From NCBI GenBank assembly GCA_036734545.1, contig DAIMYJ010000040.1, positions 1-24,391 of the forward strand: DNA of 24,391 bases. Direction: 5' to 3'. The number at the start of each line of letters is the position of its first letter. Within the stretch, counting starts at the first letter, position 1. Origin of the DNA: UBA7236 sp036734545. Its GTDB lineage: Bacteria > Bacteroidota > Bacteroidia > Chitinophagales > BACL12. A program made the translations under genes and the position numbers. Below the pieces are notes generated by a model, which saw nothing but the letters and a program-made list of their open reading frames with translations, had not been told where the DNA came from and did not search any database. Positions 8,634 through 16,855 of this stretch are shown in pieces.

Positions 8634-9575
8634 TTGAAAGTTTCGAATGAATCGAAAGTAGGTATACTGGCAGCGGTGGGCATCGTGCTGCTGTTCATCG
8701 GTTTCAACTATCTGAAAGGGATCAACGTATTCAACAAGGGCACCGATTATTTCGTGCAATACCCGAATTCCGGCGGCCTGCTGGTAGGCGACCCGGTGAT
8801 CATCGACGGGCTTTCCGTTGGCCGCGTGAAAGCGGTAGACCTGCAGGAAGACCAGAGCGGTGTGGATGTGACCCTCAATTTTGAACAGAAGATCCGTATT
8901 CCCGACGACAGCTACGCGCTCATCCGCGGTAACCTCATGGGAGAAAAATATGTGCAGCTGTTCCTCGGCACCAGTACCAATTCCGTGCAGCCGGGCAGTG
9001 TACTGCGCGGCGAGATCGAAACCGATCTGGCCAATACCATCAGTCAGGAATTCAAACCCATCACCGACAAGGTGAAGACCATGCTCAGCTCCATGGATAC
9101 CGCCATCAATGTATTGCGCGGCATCTTCACGGAGCAGGTGCAGAACGATTTCGCCAAAAGCATGGGCAGCATCAAAACCACTCTCGAATCCTTCAATAAT
9201 TCTGCCGAGCGCGTGAACGCCCTGCTGGTAAAAGAAGAAGGGAACATAGAGAATATCATTTCCGATGTGAGCGGATTCACCCAGAAAGTGAGCGAAAGCG
9301 AGGAAGAGATGCAAAGCATCGTGACCAATCTGCGCATCATCAGCGACTCCCTGAAGTCGGTAGAATTTCAATCGCTGGCCATCGAATTTCAGCGGGCGGC
9401 CGATAACATCAACAGTATTTCCTCCAAGATCAACGCGGGCGACGGCACCATGGGCATGCTCGTGAACGATCAGCAACTGTACATGGAACTCACACAAACA
9501 CTGGGCACCCTCGACTCCGTGCTGGATGCCTTTGGCAAGAATCCGGAGATACGCCTGAAATTATTTGGCAAATAA
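8634..9575 (+). CDS. MlaD/MCE-family lipid-transport substrate-binding protein
   Basis: A 313-residue inner-membrane-anchored periplasmic protein of the MCE family, the lipid-binding part of Mla-type ABC transporters that move phospholipid between membranes. One transmembrane helix at about residues 9-27 (VGILAAVGIVLLFIGF) is followed by an MCE domain at about 36-115 (SGGLLVGDPVIIDGLSVGRV, GNLMGEKYVQLFLG). The rest, about 130-290, is helical and probably coiled coil. The start is TTG at 8634: the N-terminus MKVSNESKVGILAAVG is family-typical, there is no upstream in-frame ATG, and the next internal Met lies inside the MCE domain. The matching MlaE/MlaF genes are not in this window. Confidence 0.9.
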   Translation: MKVSNESKVGILAAVGIVLLFIGFNYLKGINVFNKGTDYFVQYPNSGGLLVGDPVIIDGLSVGRVKAVDLQEDQSGVDVTLNFEQKIRIPDDSYALIRGNLMGEKYVQLFLGTSTNSVQPGSVLRGEIETDLANTISQEFKPITDKVKTMLSSMDTAINVLRGIFTEQVQNDFAKSMGSIKTTLESFNNSAERVNALLVKEEGNIENIISDVSGFTQKVSESEEEMQSIVTNLRIISDSLKSVEFQSLAIEFQRAADNINSISSKINAGDGTMGMLVNDQQLYMELTQTLGTLDSVLDAFGKNPEIRLKLFGK

Positions 9576-9593
9576 TTGGCATGTAAAACAGGC

Positions 9594-11108
9594 ATGCGTG
9601 CATCCTTTACCATACGCCTTGTGCTCCTGTTGTTCGTTTGTGCCTGCACCTTCGGACACAACGCCTATGCCCAATCCGATAGCAGCCGTATTGAGATCCG
9701 CAATGCCGACTACCTGGAGATCATCCAGAAGCGCAATGTGAGCATTAACCGCCTCATGCATAATGTGGTGCTGGTGCAGCGCAACCTTACCTTGTATTGC
9801 GACAGCGCCCTGCTCTTCAAAACAGAGAATATCGCCAAGATATACGGGCATGTGCATCTGAATCAGGCCGACAGTGTGCATGTGTATGGCGACAGCGCCA
9901 TTTACGACGGCAACACACGCATGGCAAGGATATACGGCAATGTGCGGCTCACCGATAATTCCATGACCCTCACCACCAACGACCTGCGCTACGACATGAA
10001 CACGCGCATCGCCACATATGTGAACGGCGGCAAGGTGACCGATGGCGAAGCAGTGCTCACCAGTGAACTCGGTTATTATTTCGCGCAGAGCAATGACGCC
10101 TTCTTCCGGAATGAGGTGCTCCTCACACACCCGAAATATACCCTCGAAGCAGACACCCTGCAATACAATACCGCACAGGAAAAGGCCTACTTCCACGGCC
10201 CGACGGTCATAAAGAATGCCGAAAGCACCGTGTATTGCAACAAAGGCTTTTACGAGACCAACAGCGGCATCGCGGTGTTCCATGAATCCGTGCGCCTGGA
10301 CAACCCTCCGCAGCAGCTGATCGCCGACAGCATTTATTACAATCGCGAAACAGGTATCGGCAAGGCCTTCGGCAATATCGCCTTCCGCGATACAGCGCAG
10401 CAGGTGCTGCAATATAGCGACATTGCCGAATACGATGAGATCCGCAACACGATCTTTTCTACCAGCGGATCCATCGCGGGTTATATCATGGATACCGACA
10501 CCCTGTTCATCGGCGGCGATACCATTCGCACCGGGCAGGACAGCATGGGATTGCGCACCATGCAGGTATTCCGCAACGTGCGCATCTACAAAAGCGACCT
10601 GCAGGGCCTGTGTGACTCTCTCAGTTACAGTGATGCTGACTCTACACTGCGCATGTACGGCCTGCCCGTGATGTGGAGCGACAGCACGCAATTCACCGCC
10701 GACACGATACACATGCTTATGCGCAACAAACAATTGCGCGAGGTGCAGTTGTATTCGAACGGATTCATCATCAATGAAGACGACAGCCTGATCTACAACC
10801 AGATCAAGGGCCGGAATATTTACGGGTATTTTTCCGACAACGACCTCAAAAAGATACATGCCGCCGGTAATGGAGAAAGTGTGTACTTCGGCAAGGATGA
10901 AGCCGGCCGGTATATCGGCGTGAATAAATTATTCTGCAGTGAGATCGATATTTATCTCAACGACAGAAAATTCCACCGCATCGCTTTCCGCAATGCGCCC
11001 GACAGTTCGTTCACGCCGATGGAAGACATCCGCCTGAATGAATATCAGCTCCGCAATTTTTCGTGGAAGTATGATGAGCGACCCAGGTCCATGGAAGACC
11101 TGCGCTGA
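9594..11108 (+). CDS. OstA-like (LptA-related) periplasmic protein
   Basis: A 504-residue protein with a signal peptide (MRASFTIRLVLLLFVCACTF... AYAQ) and repeated OstA/LptA-type beta-strand units through most of its length (LTLYCDSALLF, IAKIYGHVHLNQADSVHVYGD, MARIYGNVRLTDN). In Bacteroidota such proteins probably form or extend the periplasmic bridge that carries LPS from the inner membrane to LptD; this role is inferred from fold and from lptD in the same locus. The ATG at 9594 places the signal peptide correctly; a TTG at 9576 in the same frame directly abuts the mlaD stop codon and would add six residues. It is 18 nt downstream of the mlaD-type gene, so co-transcription is likely. It converges with aroA. 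Confidence 0.88.
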   Translation: MRASFTIRLVLLLFVCACTFGHNAYAQSDSSRIEIRNADYLEIIQKRNVSINRLMHNVVLVQRNLTLYCDSALLFKTENIAKIYGHVHLNQADSVHVYGDSAIYDGNTRMARIYGNVRLTDNSMTLTTNDLRYDMNTRIATYVNGGKVTDGEAVLTSELGYYFAQSNDAFFRNEVLLTHPKYTLEADTLQYNTAQEKAYFHGPTVIKNAESTVYCNKGFYETNSGIAVFHESVRLDNPPQQLIADSIYYNRETGIGKAFGNIAFRDTAQQVLQYSDIAEYDEIRNTIFSTSGSIAGYIMDTDTLFIGGDTIRTGQDSMGLRTMQVFRNVRIYKSDLQGLCDSLSYSDADSTLRMYGLPVMWSDSTQFTADTIHMLMRNKQLREVQLYSNGFIINEDDSLIYNQIKGRNIYGYFSDNDLKKIHAAGNGESVYFGKDEAGRYIGVNKLFCSEIDIYLNDRKFHRIAFRNAPDSSFTPMEDIRLNEYQLRNFSWKYDERPRSMEDLR

Positions 11109-11123
11109 TCCTTAACACTATCA

Positions 11124-12344
11124 TTATTCTGATAGCGCAAATCCAAGGCGCGCCATATCGTACCAGAACGACGGATAGGATTTTCTGACCACCATCGGCT
11201 CTTCGATGGCAATGCTGCCCGCAGCGAGCGCCAGCGGTGCAAAGCTCATGGCCATGCGATGATCCTCATAGGTGGCGATCTGCTGTCTTTCTGAAGCCGC
11301 GGCCTTACCTTCCAGTGACCATACACCCGGTGCCGATTCGTGGAAGCGCACACCGAATTTCTGCAGCTCCGTTTGCAGGGCTGCGGTGCGATCCGTCTCT
11401 TTGATGCGCAGACTTTCAACACCGGTGAACCGCGCCGGCACGCCGAGGGCGGCACAGGTAACGGCAACGGTCTGTGCGATGTCGGGACAATCACTGTAGT
11501 CAACATCCAACTGTGCTGCCCGCTCGCCTGTTTGTCGCAGTATCATATCGCCATCCTCGAAGTGTGTATGCACACCGAGGCGTTCATATATCTCCGGTAA
11601 AATGCTGTCGCCCTGCAAACTATCGGCAAACAATCCGCGGATGCGCAATTGTGCATCCGGCGATAATGCGCAGAGGCTGTAATGATATGAAGCCGCACTC
11701 CAGTCGCTTTCGGCCTGCATGGGTTTGGGCACATAAGCGCCGGGGGCGATGACGATGGTCTGGCCTTCGATGCTGCAGTCGATGCCGAGTTCCTGCATGG
11801 TCTTTAAGGTCATGCGGATATATGGGAACGATGCCACCTTGCCGTCGAGATGCAGTTTCAATCCGCGTTCGAGCGCAGGGCCTATCATCATGAGGGCAGA
11901 GATATATTGCGAACTCACATCAGCGCGAATGCGCACCTCTCCGCCCTTGATGCGTTTACCGCGGATGCGCACCGGCGGATAGCCGTCGCGCTCGAGGTGG
12001 GTGATATCGGCGCCGAGGCGCTGTAAGGCCTGTACTAAAATGCCGATAGGGCGTTGCTGCATGCGCGCGCTGCCGGTGAGGATGCGTTCACCTTCGGTGA
12101 TGCTGTATAATGCGGTGAGGAAACGCATGGTGGTACCTGCTGCACCCACATCGCTGATGGCAGGCATTTCCTGCAACAGGTGGCGCAGCGTGGTGGTATC
12201 TTCGGAAGGAGAAAGATTGTGTATCTCAAATCCCCCCGGGCACAAGGCCTGCATGATGAGCAGGCGGTTGCTGATGCTCTTTGAACCTTCGAGGGTGATG
12301 GTGCCGCGTATAGGCTGCGGCGGTGCCGTTACGATCATCTTCAT
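11124..12344 (-). CDS. aroA: 3-phosphoshikimate 1-carboxyvinyltransferase (EPSP synthase)
   Basis: A 406-residue cytoplasmic enzyme that joins shikimate 3-phosphate and phosphoenolpyruvate, step six of the shikimate pathway to aromatic amino acids. Conserved motifs: SKSISNR at 21-27, GAAGTTMR at 67-74, SSQYISALMM, DYSDCPDIAQTVAV, RIKETDR and YEDHRMAMSFAPLALA. It is somewhat shorter than the E. coli enzyme. Its ATG overlaps the aroB stop codon (TAATG), which indicates translational coupling; a second ATG two codons later (12338) is also possible. It is the last gene of a four-gene operon. Confidence 0.96.
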   Translation of the reverse strand: MKMIVTAPPQPIRGTITLEGSKSISNRLLIMQALCPGGFEIHNLSPSEDTTTLRHLLQEMPAISDVGAAGTTMRFLTALYSITEGERILTGSARMQQRPIGILVQALQRLGADITHLERDGYPPVRIRGKRIKGGEVRIRADVSSQYISALMMIGPALERGLKLHLDGKVASFPYIRMTLKTMQELGIDCSIEGQTIVIAPGAYVPKPMQAESDWSAASYHYSLCALSPDAQLRIRGLFADSLQGDSILPEIYERLGVHTHFEDGDMILRQTGERAAQLDVDYSDCPDIAQTVAVTCAALGVPARFTGVESLRIKETDRTAALQTELQKFGVRFHESAPGVWSLEGKAAASERQQIATYEDHRMAMSFAPLALAAGSIAIEEPMVVRKSYPSFWYDMARLGFALSE

Positions 12345-13399
12345 TACAAGCCGTTATAAAAATCCAACGCCTCCCGTATCTGTGCGTCGGTCACCGAAAT
12401 ATCATATGCACAATCGCCGATGCTGCGCAACAAACTGAATTGTATCACGCCATGGCTGTTCTTTTTATCCTGCTGCATGATGAGGAGCAGTTCTTCCGGA
12501 TCTATACGATCCAGCGGATAGTGTTCAAAATACCCCATACACGCGTTGGTCATTTCCTCCAGATCCGCTTTCGGCAATCCCAGTGCTGCATGCGACAATG
12601 CCGCTTCGCAGATCATGCCTACCGCTATCGCCTCGCCGTGCAGCAGCGGATCCGCGTCGTGGCGGAGCGACCAGGTTTCTACGGCGTGGCCGATGGTATG
12701 GCCGAAGTTGAGGATCTTGCGCAGGCCTGATTCATGCGGATCGCGTTCCACCACATCACTTTTTATCTGCACTGAACGCGCGATGATGTCGGTCCATGCG
12801 GATGGTGATTGCAGATCGATGGCAGACACCTGTGCCCAATAGGCAGCATCGCGGATGAGACCGTGCTTCAGCACTTCTGCAAATCCGCTGCGCAGTTGCC
12901 GGTGCGGAAGTGTCTGCAAAAAATCGGTGCCGATGAATACCGCCGCCGGATCGCGGAAAACGCCGATGAGATTTTTGATCTCCTGCAGATCGATGCCCAG
13001 CTTGCCGCCCACACTCGCATCTACCTGCGACAATAAAGTGGTAGGCATCTGCACGAAATCAAAACCGCGCTTGAAGGTGGCCGCAGAAAATCCACCCATG
13101 TCGCCGATCACACCGCCGCCCAGATTAATGAGTACGCTGTTGCGTGTAGCGAGGTTGTTGGATAATTCTTCCCAGATGGCGAGGCAGGTATAAATATTCT
13201 TATTCTCTTCGCCCGGCGGAATGGTGATGCACACATGATCGGGCAGCACATCGGCGATGAGCGGATAGCAGTCGGCTTCCGTATGTGTATCGCACAAAAT
13301 AAATACCTGATCATACGCACGCTGCTGCAGCCATGCGCCAAAGGCTTCGGCGGGAGAAGCATCGATATGAACGGGATAAGTATTTTGTTGCAGGATCAT
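12344..13399 (-). CDS. aroB: 3-dehydroquinate synthase
   Basis: A 351-residue NAD- and zinc-dependent cytoplasmic enzyme that converts DAHP to 3-dehydroquinate, step two of the shikimate pathway. Motifs: PPGEENKN at 61-68, NLGGGVIGDMGGFSAATFKR at 92-111, MPTTLLSQVDASVGGK at 118-133, and NLIGVF. Zinc ligands by family alignment are E175 (SGFAEVLKHG), H234 (NFGHTIGHAVE) and H254 (LLHGEAIAVGM). Its ATG directly follows the stop codon of the ABM gene with no spacer, and its stop overlaps the aroA start. Pairing with aroA makes sense metabolically. Confidence 0.96.
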   Translation of the reverse strand: MILQQNTYPVHIDASPAEAFGAWLQQRAYDQVFILCDTHTEADCYPLIADVLPDHVCITIPPGEENKNIYTCLAIWEELSNNLATRNSVLINLGGGVIGDMGGFSAATFKRGFDFVQMPTTLLSQVDASVGGKLGIDLQEIKNLIGVFRDPAAVFIGTDFLQTLPHRQLRSGFAEVLKHGLIRDAAYWAQVSAIDLQSPSAWTDIIARSVQIKSDVVERDPHESGLRKILNFGHTIGHAVETWSLRHDADPLLHGEAIAVGMICEAALSHAALGLPKADLEEMTNACMGYFEHYPLDRIDPEELLLIMQQDKKNSHGVIQFSLLRSIGDCAYDISVTDAQIREALDFYNGL

Positions 13400-13687
13400 T
13401 TACATGAGCTTTTCCACTGACCATGCATCGGGGCGTTCGCTGAACAGCAATTTCGTTTGCGCCCAGGTGGTCTTGAATAATTCAGAATTGCGATAGTGGT
13501 CGAGGGCGGCCACATTTTCCCAGATGCTGATGGTGATAAATATATTCGGCTGCAGCACATCGCGTGTGAGGTCCACGCCTTTGCATCCGGGAAATGCTTC
13601 TATCTTGTTCTGTGCACCGGAGAATATCCGGATGAAGGTGTCGACCCCCGAGGGTTCAAAGGTCATTTTCACGAGACGGATGATCAT
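13400..13687 (-). CDS. Small ABM-fold (antibiotic biosynthesis monooxygenase-like) protein
   Basis: A 95-residue single-domain protein with the dimeric alpha/beta ferredoxin-like ABM pattern: an N-terminal strand (IIRLVKMTF), a helix, the FPGCKGVDL segment, a central strand (NIFITISIWENVAALDHY) and the C-terminal RNSELFKTTW region. Such proteins act as cofactor-less monooxygenases, haem degraders or ligand-binding dimers; the substrate here is unknown. The start codon overlaps the end of the DUF62 gene by 4 nt (ATGA), and the stop touches the aroB ATG, so it is translated as part of the operon. No haem or catalytic residue is assigned. Confidence 0.8.
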   Translation of the reverse strand: MIIRLVKMTFEPSGVDTFIRIFSGAQNKIEAFPGCKGVDLTRDVLQPNIFITISIWENVAALDHYRNSELFKTTWAQTKLLFSERPDAWSVEKLM

Positions 13688-14457
13688 TCGAATTCTATTT
13701 GTATGGTGTTATCGAGATGTAAACCTAATAACTGGCTGGCATTTCCTTTGTGTATGGCGATCTCCAGATAGCCGGCCGAGTTGAACAGGCACAGTTTTTC
13801 ACCTTCGGGCACATCCTGATAGGTACCGCTGATATCGCGGATCTCTTCGTTGCGCTTGTAGTTGATCACGAATGATCGTCCGGCCCGCAGCCGTTCAAAG
13901 CGTTCGCGGGTGATATTGGTGATGAGGTTCCCGAAGTGGTCTATGTAAACGATATTGGCACGGATGAGGTGCGGGTTGTCGGGCGGGCGCAGGTAGGTGC
14001 GCGTTTCGAGTGCGCCGAGGGGTTGGCCGATGGCTGTGAGTGCAGCGCCCTGCATCAGTTTCACCGCAGCGTCGGCGAGCAGGTCTTTGGCCATGAAGCT
14101 GGTGATGAGCGCGGCCGGCTGGGGTAGCTCCACCACTTCCTCCGGGTGATCATCGATCATGAGGCTGAAGAGGCCGTTGTCCATCCCCACAAAAAAATGT
14201 CCGCGATAGCGCAGCGCAACGGCCTTCACCGGGTTGCGGGATTCGGCGTGCACGCTCACCAGGTGCACGGTGCCGGGCGGGAAGTAAAAGCAGGCATTGC
14301 GCATCACGAAGGCCGCCTCCTGAATGTTGAACGGTGCTATCTCGTGCGAGATGTCGATGACCTGCGCCGCAGGCACACCGGAGAGCAACTTACCCTTCAA
14401 TACTGCCGCGTAATAGTCCTTTACACCAAGATCGGAAGTAAGGGTAACTATGGGCAT
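13684..14457 (-). CDS. DUF62 / SAM hydroxide adenosyltransferase-family protein
   Basis: A 257-residue protein of the family that includes SAM hydrolases, chlorinase and fluorinase (DUF62). The N-terminal domain (to about 155) shows TSDLGVKDYYAAVLKG, IDISHEIAPFN, FYFPPGTVHLVSVH and GMDNGLFSLM; the C-terminal domain shows VYIDHFGNLITNI. Known hydrolases use an Asp-Arg-His triad (described for Pyrococcus PH0463). By my eye alignment these positions are H70, V77 and M122 here, so the activity may differ or be absent, or the Bacteroidota branch may use other residues. It is the first gene of the operon with ABM, aroB and aroA, and diverges from phoH. Confidence 0.85.
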   Translation of the reverse strand: MPIVTLTSDLGVKDYYAAVLKGKLLSGVPAAQVIDISHEIAPFNIQEAAFVMRNACFYFPPGTVHLVSVHAESRNPVKAVALRYRGHFFVGMDNGLFSLMIDDHPEEVVELPQPAALITSFMAKDLLADAAVKLMQGAALTAIGQPLGALETRTYLRPPDNPHLIRANIVYIDHFGNLITNITRERFERLRAGRSFVINYKRNEEIRDISGTYQDVPEGEKLCLFNSAGYLEIAIHKGNASQLLGLHLDNTIQIEFE

Positions 14458-14496
14458 AGGCAGTAAAAAAGTGGAGGCTGGTTAGGTCAAATGCAG

Positions 14497-14504
14497 TACA
14501 TTTG
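14497..14504 (+). promoter_or_regulatory. -7 box for phoH
   Basis: TACATTTG matches TAnnTTTG and lies 26 nt before the TTG start of phoH. It sits just left of the oppositely oriented -7 box at 14514-14521, so the two core promoters interleave. Confidence 0.4.
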
Positions 14505-14513
14505 CAATAAGGA

Positions 14514-14521
14514 CAAAATTA
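14514..14521 (-). promoter_or_regulatory. -7 box for the DUF62-ABM-aroB-aroA operon
   Basis: The minus strand reads TAATTTTG, a TAnnTTTG match 56 nt upstream of the DUF62 start. The predicted transcription start falls inside or next to the phoH -7 box, which suggests the two promoters compete. No clear -33 element was found. Confidence 0.4.
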
Positions 14522-14530
14522 CCAATAAAA

Positions 14531-15508
14531 TTGATTGAAGTATCCATCCCTTTAGACGGCATTCGCCCGATTGACTTCTATGGTATACACAACGCCCGCC
14601 TGGGCATCATCAAGAAGACCTTTCCATTCCTGAACATATCGGCCAGAGGCAGCGAGTTGAAGGTGCGGGGAAATGAAAAAGATGTGGAGGAGTTCCGTGC
14701 CCGCATCGAGATGGTCATTGCCCATCTGGAAAAATTCCATGCCATTTCCGACAGCAATCTGCAGAGCATGTTGTTCGGCGTGCCGGAGCAGGAGCTTACC
14801 GACCTGCCTGAAATGCCGGAAGACGTGATCGTACATGGCCCGCAGGGATACCTCGTGCGCGCCCGTACACCCAACCAGAAAAAAATGGTTACGCTGGCTG
14901 CTACCAACGATATCGTTTTTGCCATCGGCCCTGCCGGTACCGGAAAAACATATACCGCCGTTGCACTGGCCGTGAAGGCGCTGAAGGAAAAAATGGTGAA
15001 ACGCATCATCCTCACCCGCCCTGCCGTAGAGGCGGGCGAAAACCTCGGCTTCCTGCCGGGCGACCTAAAGGAGAAGATAGACCCTTACCTGCGGCCCTTG
15101 TATGATGCACTGGATGACATGCTGCCCATCGAAAAGCTGAATCTCTATATGCAGAACCGCGTGATCGAGATCGCACCGCTGGCTTTTATGCGCGGCCGCA
15201 CACTCGACCACGCCTTCATCATCCTCGATGAAGCACAAAATGCCACCGCTGCACAGCTGAAAATGTTCCTCACGCGACTGGGCCCCAGCGCCAAATGTAT
15301 CATCACCGGCGACCTTACACAAATAGACCTGCCCCGCAATCAACAATCCGGATTATTCACTTCGCTGCGTATCCTGAAAGATATCGACGGCATTGGAACG
15401 ATATTCCTGAATGAACATGATGTGGTGCGTCACCGCCTCGTGAAAATGATCATCAAAGCATACGACAAGGATAAGGCACGCCATGAAGGCGAACGCCTTG
15501 AAGAGTAA
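14531..15508 (+). CDS. phoH: PhoH-family ATPase
   Basis: A 325-residue cytoplasmic P-loop ATPase of the PhoH/PhoH-like family, linked to RNA metabolism and phosphate or stress responses; the precise role is unsettled. An N-terminal KH-like segment at about 10-70 precedes the ATPase domain with Walker A GPAGTGKT at 133-140, TRPAVEAGENLGFLPGDLKE at 162-181, and Walker B ILDEAQN at 231-237. The start is TTG at 14531 with A-rich sequence before it; no in-frame ATG lies between it and the promoter, and MIEVSIPLDGI resembles other Bacteroidota PhoH N-termini. It converges with the carbonic anhydrase gene (29-nt gap). Confidence 0.93.
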   Translation: MIEVSIPLDGIRPIDFYGIHNARLGIIKKTFPFLNISARGSELKVRGNEKDVEEFRARIEMVIAHLEKFHAISDSNLQSMLFGVPEQELTDLPEMPEDVIVHGPQGYLVRARTPNQKKMVTLAATNDIVFAIGPAGTGKTYTAVALAVKALKEKMVKRIILTRPAVEAGENLGFLPGDLKEKIDPYLRPLYDALDDMLPIEKLNLYMQNRVIEIAPLAFMRGRTLDHAFIILDEAQNATAAQLKMFLTRLGPSAKCIITGDLTQIDLPRNQQSGLFTSLRILKDIDGIGTIFLNEHDVVRHRLVKMIIKAYDKDKARHEGERLEE

Positions 15509-15537
15509 TTTGTAATTACGGTGATGTGAGCAATGAT

Positions 15538-16182
15538 CTACACCTGATATTCTGCAGGCAGTAATCCGTATTCCTTCCATTCCTCCACCGGCAGCGGCAG
15601 CTCATTGATGAGTCCCGAAGAAATATCGAGCACCCATCCGTGCAGCTTCGGATAAGTACCGGAACTGAAGGCATCATGCAATATCGAAGTCTTACACAAC
15701 TGACGCACCTGACGGATCACGTTGAGCTCTGACAATCTGTTGAGCCGCAGGCCAAGATCCTCAATAGCATCGAGTTCCTTTTTGTGTTCCATGGCAATAT
15801 CGCGGATATTCATGGTCCAGTTCTCCACGATGTTCATGGTGGTACCCTGATACGCTGCCATCACACCACCACAGCCGTAATGTCCGCAAACGATCACATG
15901 CTCCACTTTCAACACCTTCACTGAATATTCCAGTACCGACAATAAATTCATATCGTTCAGGAACACCTGATTGGCTACATTACGGTGGATGAAGATGCGT
16001 CCCGGTTCAGCGCCGGTGAACAGGTCGATGGGGAGTCGACTGTCGCTGCAGCCGATATACAGAAATGGCGGATGCTGTCCTTTGGACAGGCGATGGAAAT
16101 ATTCGGGATCTTCCGCCAGTTGTGCGTCTACCCAATTGCGGTTGTTCGCGAGCAGTTGTTCGTAGTTACCTGTAGTTGACAT
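15538..16182 (-). CDS. Beta-class carbonic anhydrase
   Basis: A 214-residue zinc enzyme that interconverts CO2 and bicarbonate. Family zinc ligands and the catalytic dyad are visible: C45 and D47 with R49 in CSDSRLP, then H101 and C104 in CGHYGCGGV. No signal peptide is seen, so it is probably cytoplasmic and supplies bicarbonate to carboxylases. It is the last of three minus-strand genes; 28 nt separate it from the PaiB-like gene upstream. An A/T-rich TATTTTTA just upstream could be a weak own promoter. Confidence 0.95.
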   Translation of the reverse strand: MSTTGNYEQLLANNRNWVDAQLAEDPEYFHRLSKGQHPPFLYIGCSDSRLPIDLFTGAEPGRIFIHRNVANQVFLNDMNLLSVLEYSVKVLKVEHVIVCGHYGCGGVMAAYQGTTMNIVENWTMNIRDIAMEHKKELDAIEDLGLRLNRLSELNVIRQVRQLCKTSILHDAFSSGTYPKLHGWVLDISSGLINELPLPVEEWKEYGLLPAEYQV

Positions 16183-16210
16183 GTTCTGAGTATCGCACTA
16201 AAAATACCAT

Positions 16211-16837
16211 TTATTTAATTCGATCACGGCGTTTCAGCATTTCTTCGCGAATTTGCCTGCTGTCTGCATCCTCGCGTTTGGCGAGAGCATCGATGATGCG
16301 GTCATAATTGTGCAGGTCGCGGTTCTGGCTGAGTTTGGCTTTGGCATCCACCCTGTCGACAGTGATCTCGAACGCGACGAGCGCCTGCAGGTGTGCGTGC
16401 AGGTCTTCGGGCGACATCTGGTCGATGGCAAAACGATGTCCGGGCTGCTGTTCATACCTGCTCACCAAACGATGCAGCATGTTCAGCGCTTCCTCCTGCG
16501 ACAGGATGCGCACTTTGCCATATACATGCACGGCGAGATAATTCCAGGTGGGCACATTCACATGATCGTACCATGAAGAGCTGATATAGGCATGCGGTCC
16601 CTGAAAGATCACCATGGCCTCTGCACCTGCCTCCAGCGCTTTCCATTGTTGGTTGGCGCGCGCAATATGTGTGCGTATCAGCGGCCTGCCTTCCGCATCG
16701 CTTTCCAGTTCTACCGGCGTATGCGTGGCGGCGAACCCGGCATCGGAATGACTCACAATGATGGCAAAAGGATGTGCCTGCATGAAGCGGGTGATCTCCT
16801 CCTGCTCTGTCATGCGAAAACTGCCGGGTATGAACAT
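16211..16837 (-). CDS. PaiB-like FMN-binding split-barrel protein
   Basis: A 208-residue protein of the PaiB family, named for a Bacillus negative regulator of sporulation and protease genes, with an FMN-binding split-barrel fold. Characteristic segments: the start MFIPGSFRM, THTPVELE, HIARANQQWKAL, GPHAYISSSWYDHVNVPTWNYLAVHVYGKV split across the middle, and a C-terminal VAFEITVDRVDAKAKLSQNR. Whether it acts as a regulator or as a flavin-dependent enzyme in Bacteroidota is unknown. It lies 18 nt after the DinB-fold gene and 28 nt before the carbonic anhydrase gene. Confidence 0.88.
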   Translation of the reverse strand: MFIPGSFRMTEQEEITRFMQAHPFAIIVSHSDAGFAATHTPVELESDAEGRPLIRTHIARANQQWKALEAGAEAMVIFQGPHAYISSSWYDHVNVPTWNYLAVHVYGKVRILSQEEALNMLHRLVSRYEQQPGHRFAIDQMSPEDLHAHLQALVAFEITVDRVDAKAKLSQNRDLHNYDRIIDALAKREDADSRQIREEMLKRRDRIK

Positions 16838-16855
16838 GCTGTGATCTTTTAAATG

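Noticed and set aside
9561..10859. 432-codon open frame on the minus strand opposite the OstA-like gene
   Set aside because: It lies wholly antisense to a clear coding region, has no recognisable domain, and is His/Val/Ala-rich in the way expected from the complement of repeated beta-strand codons.
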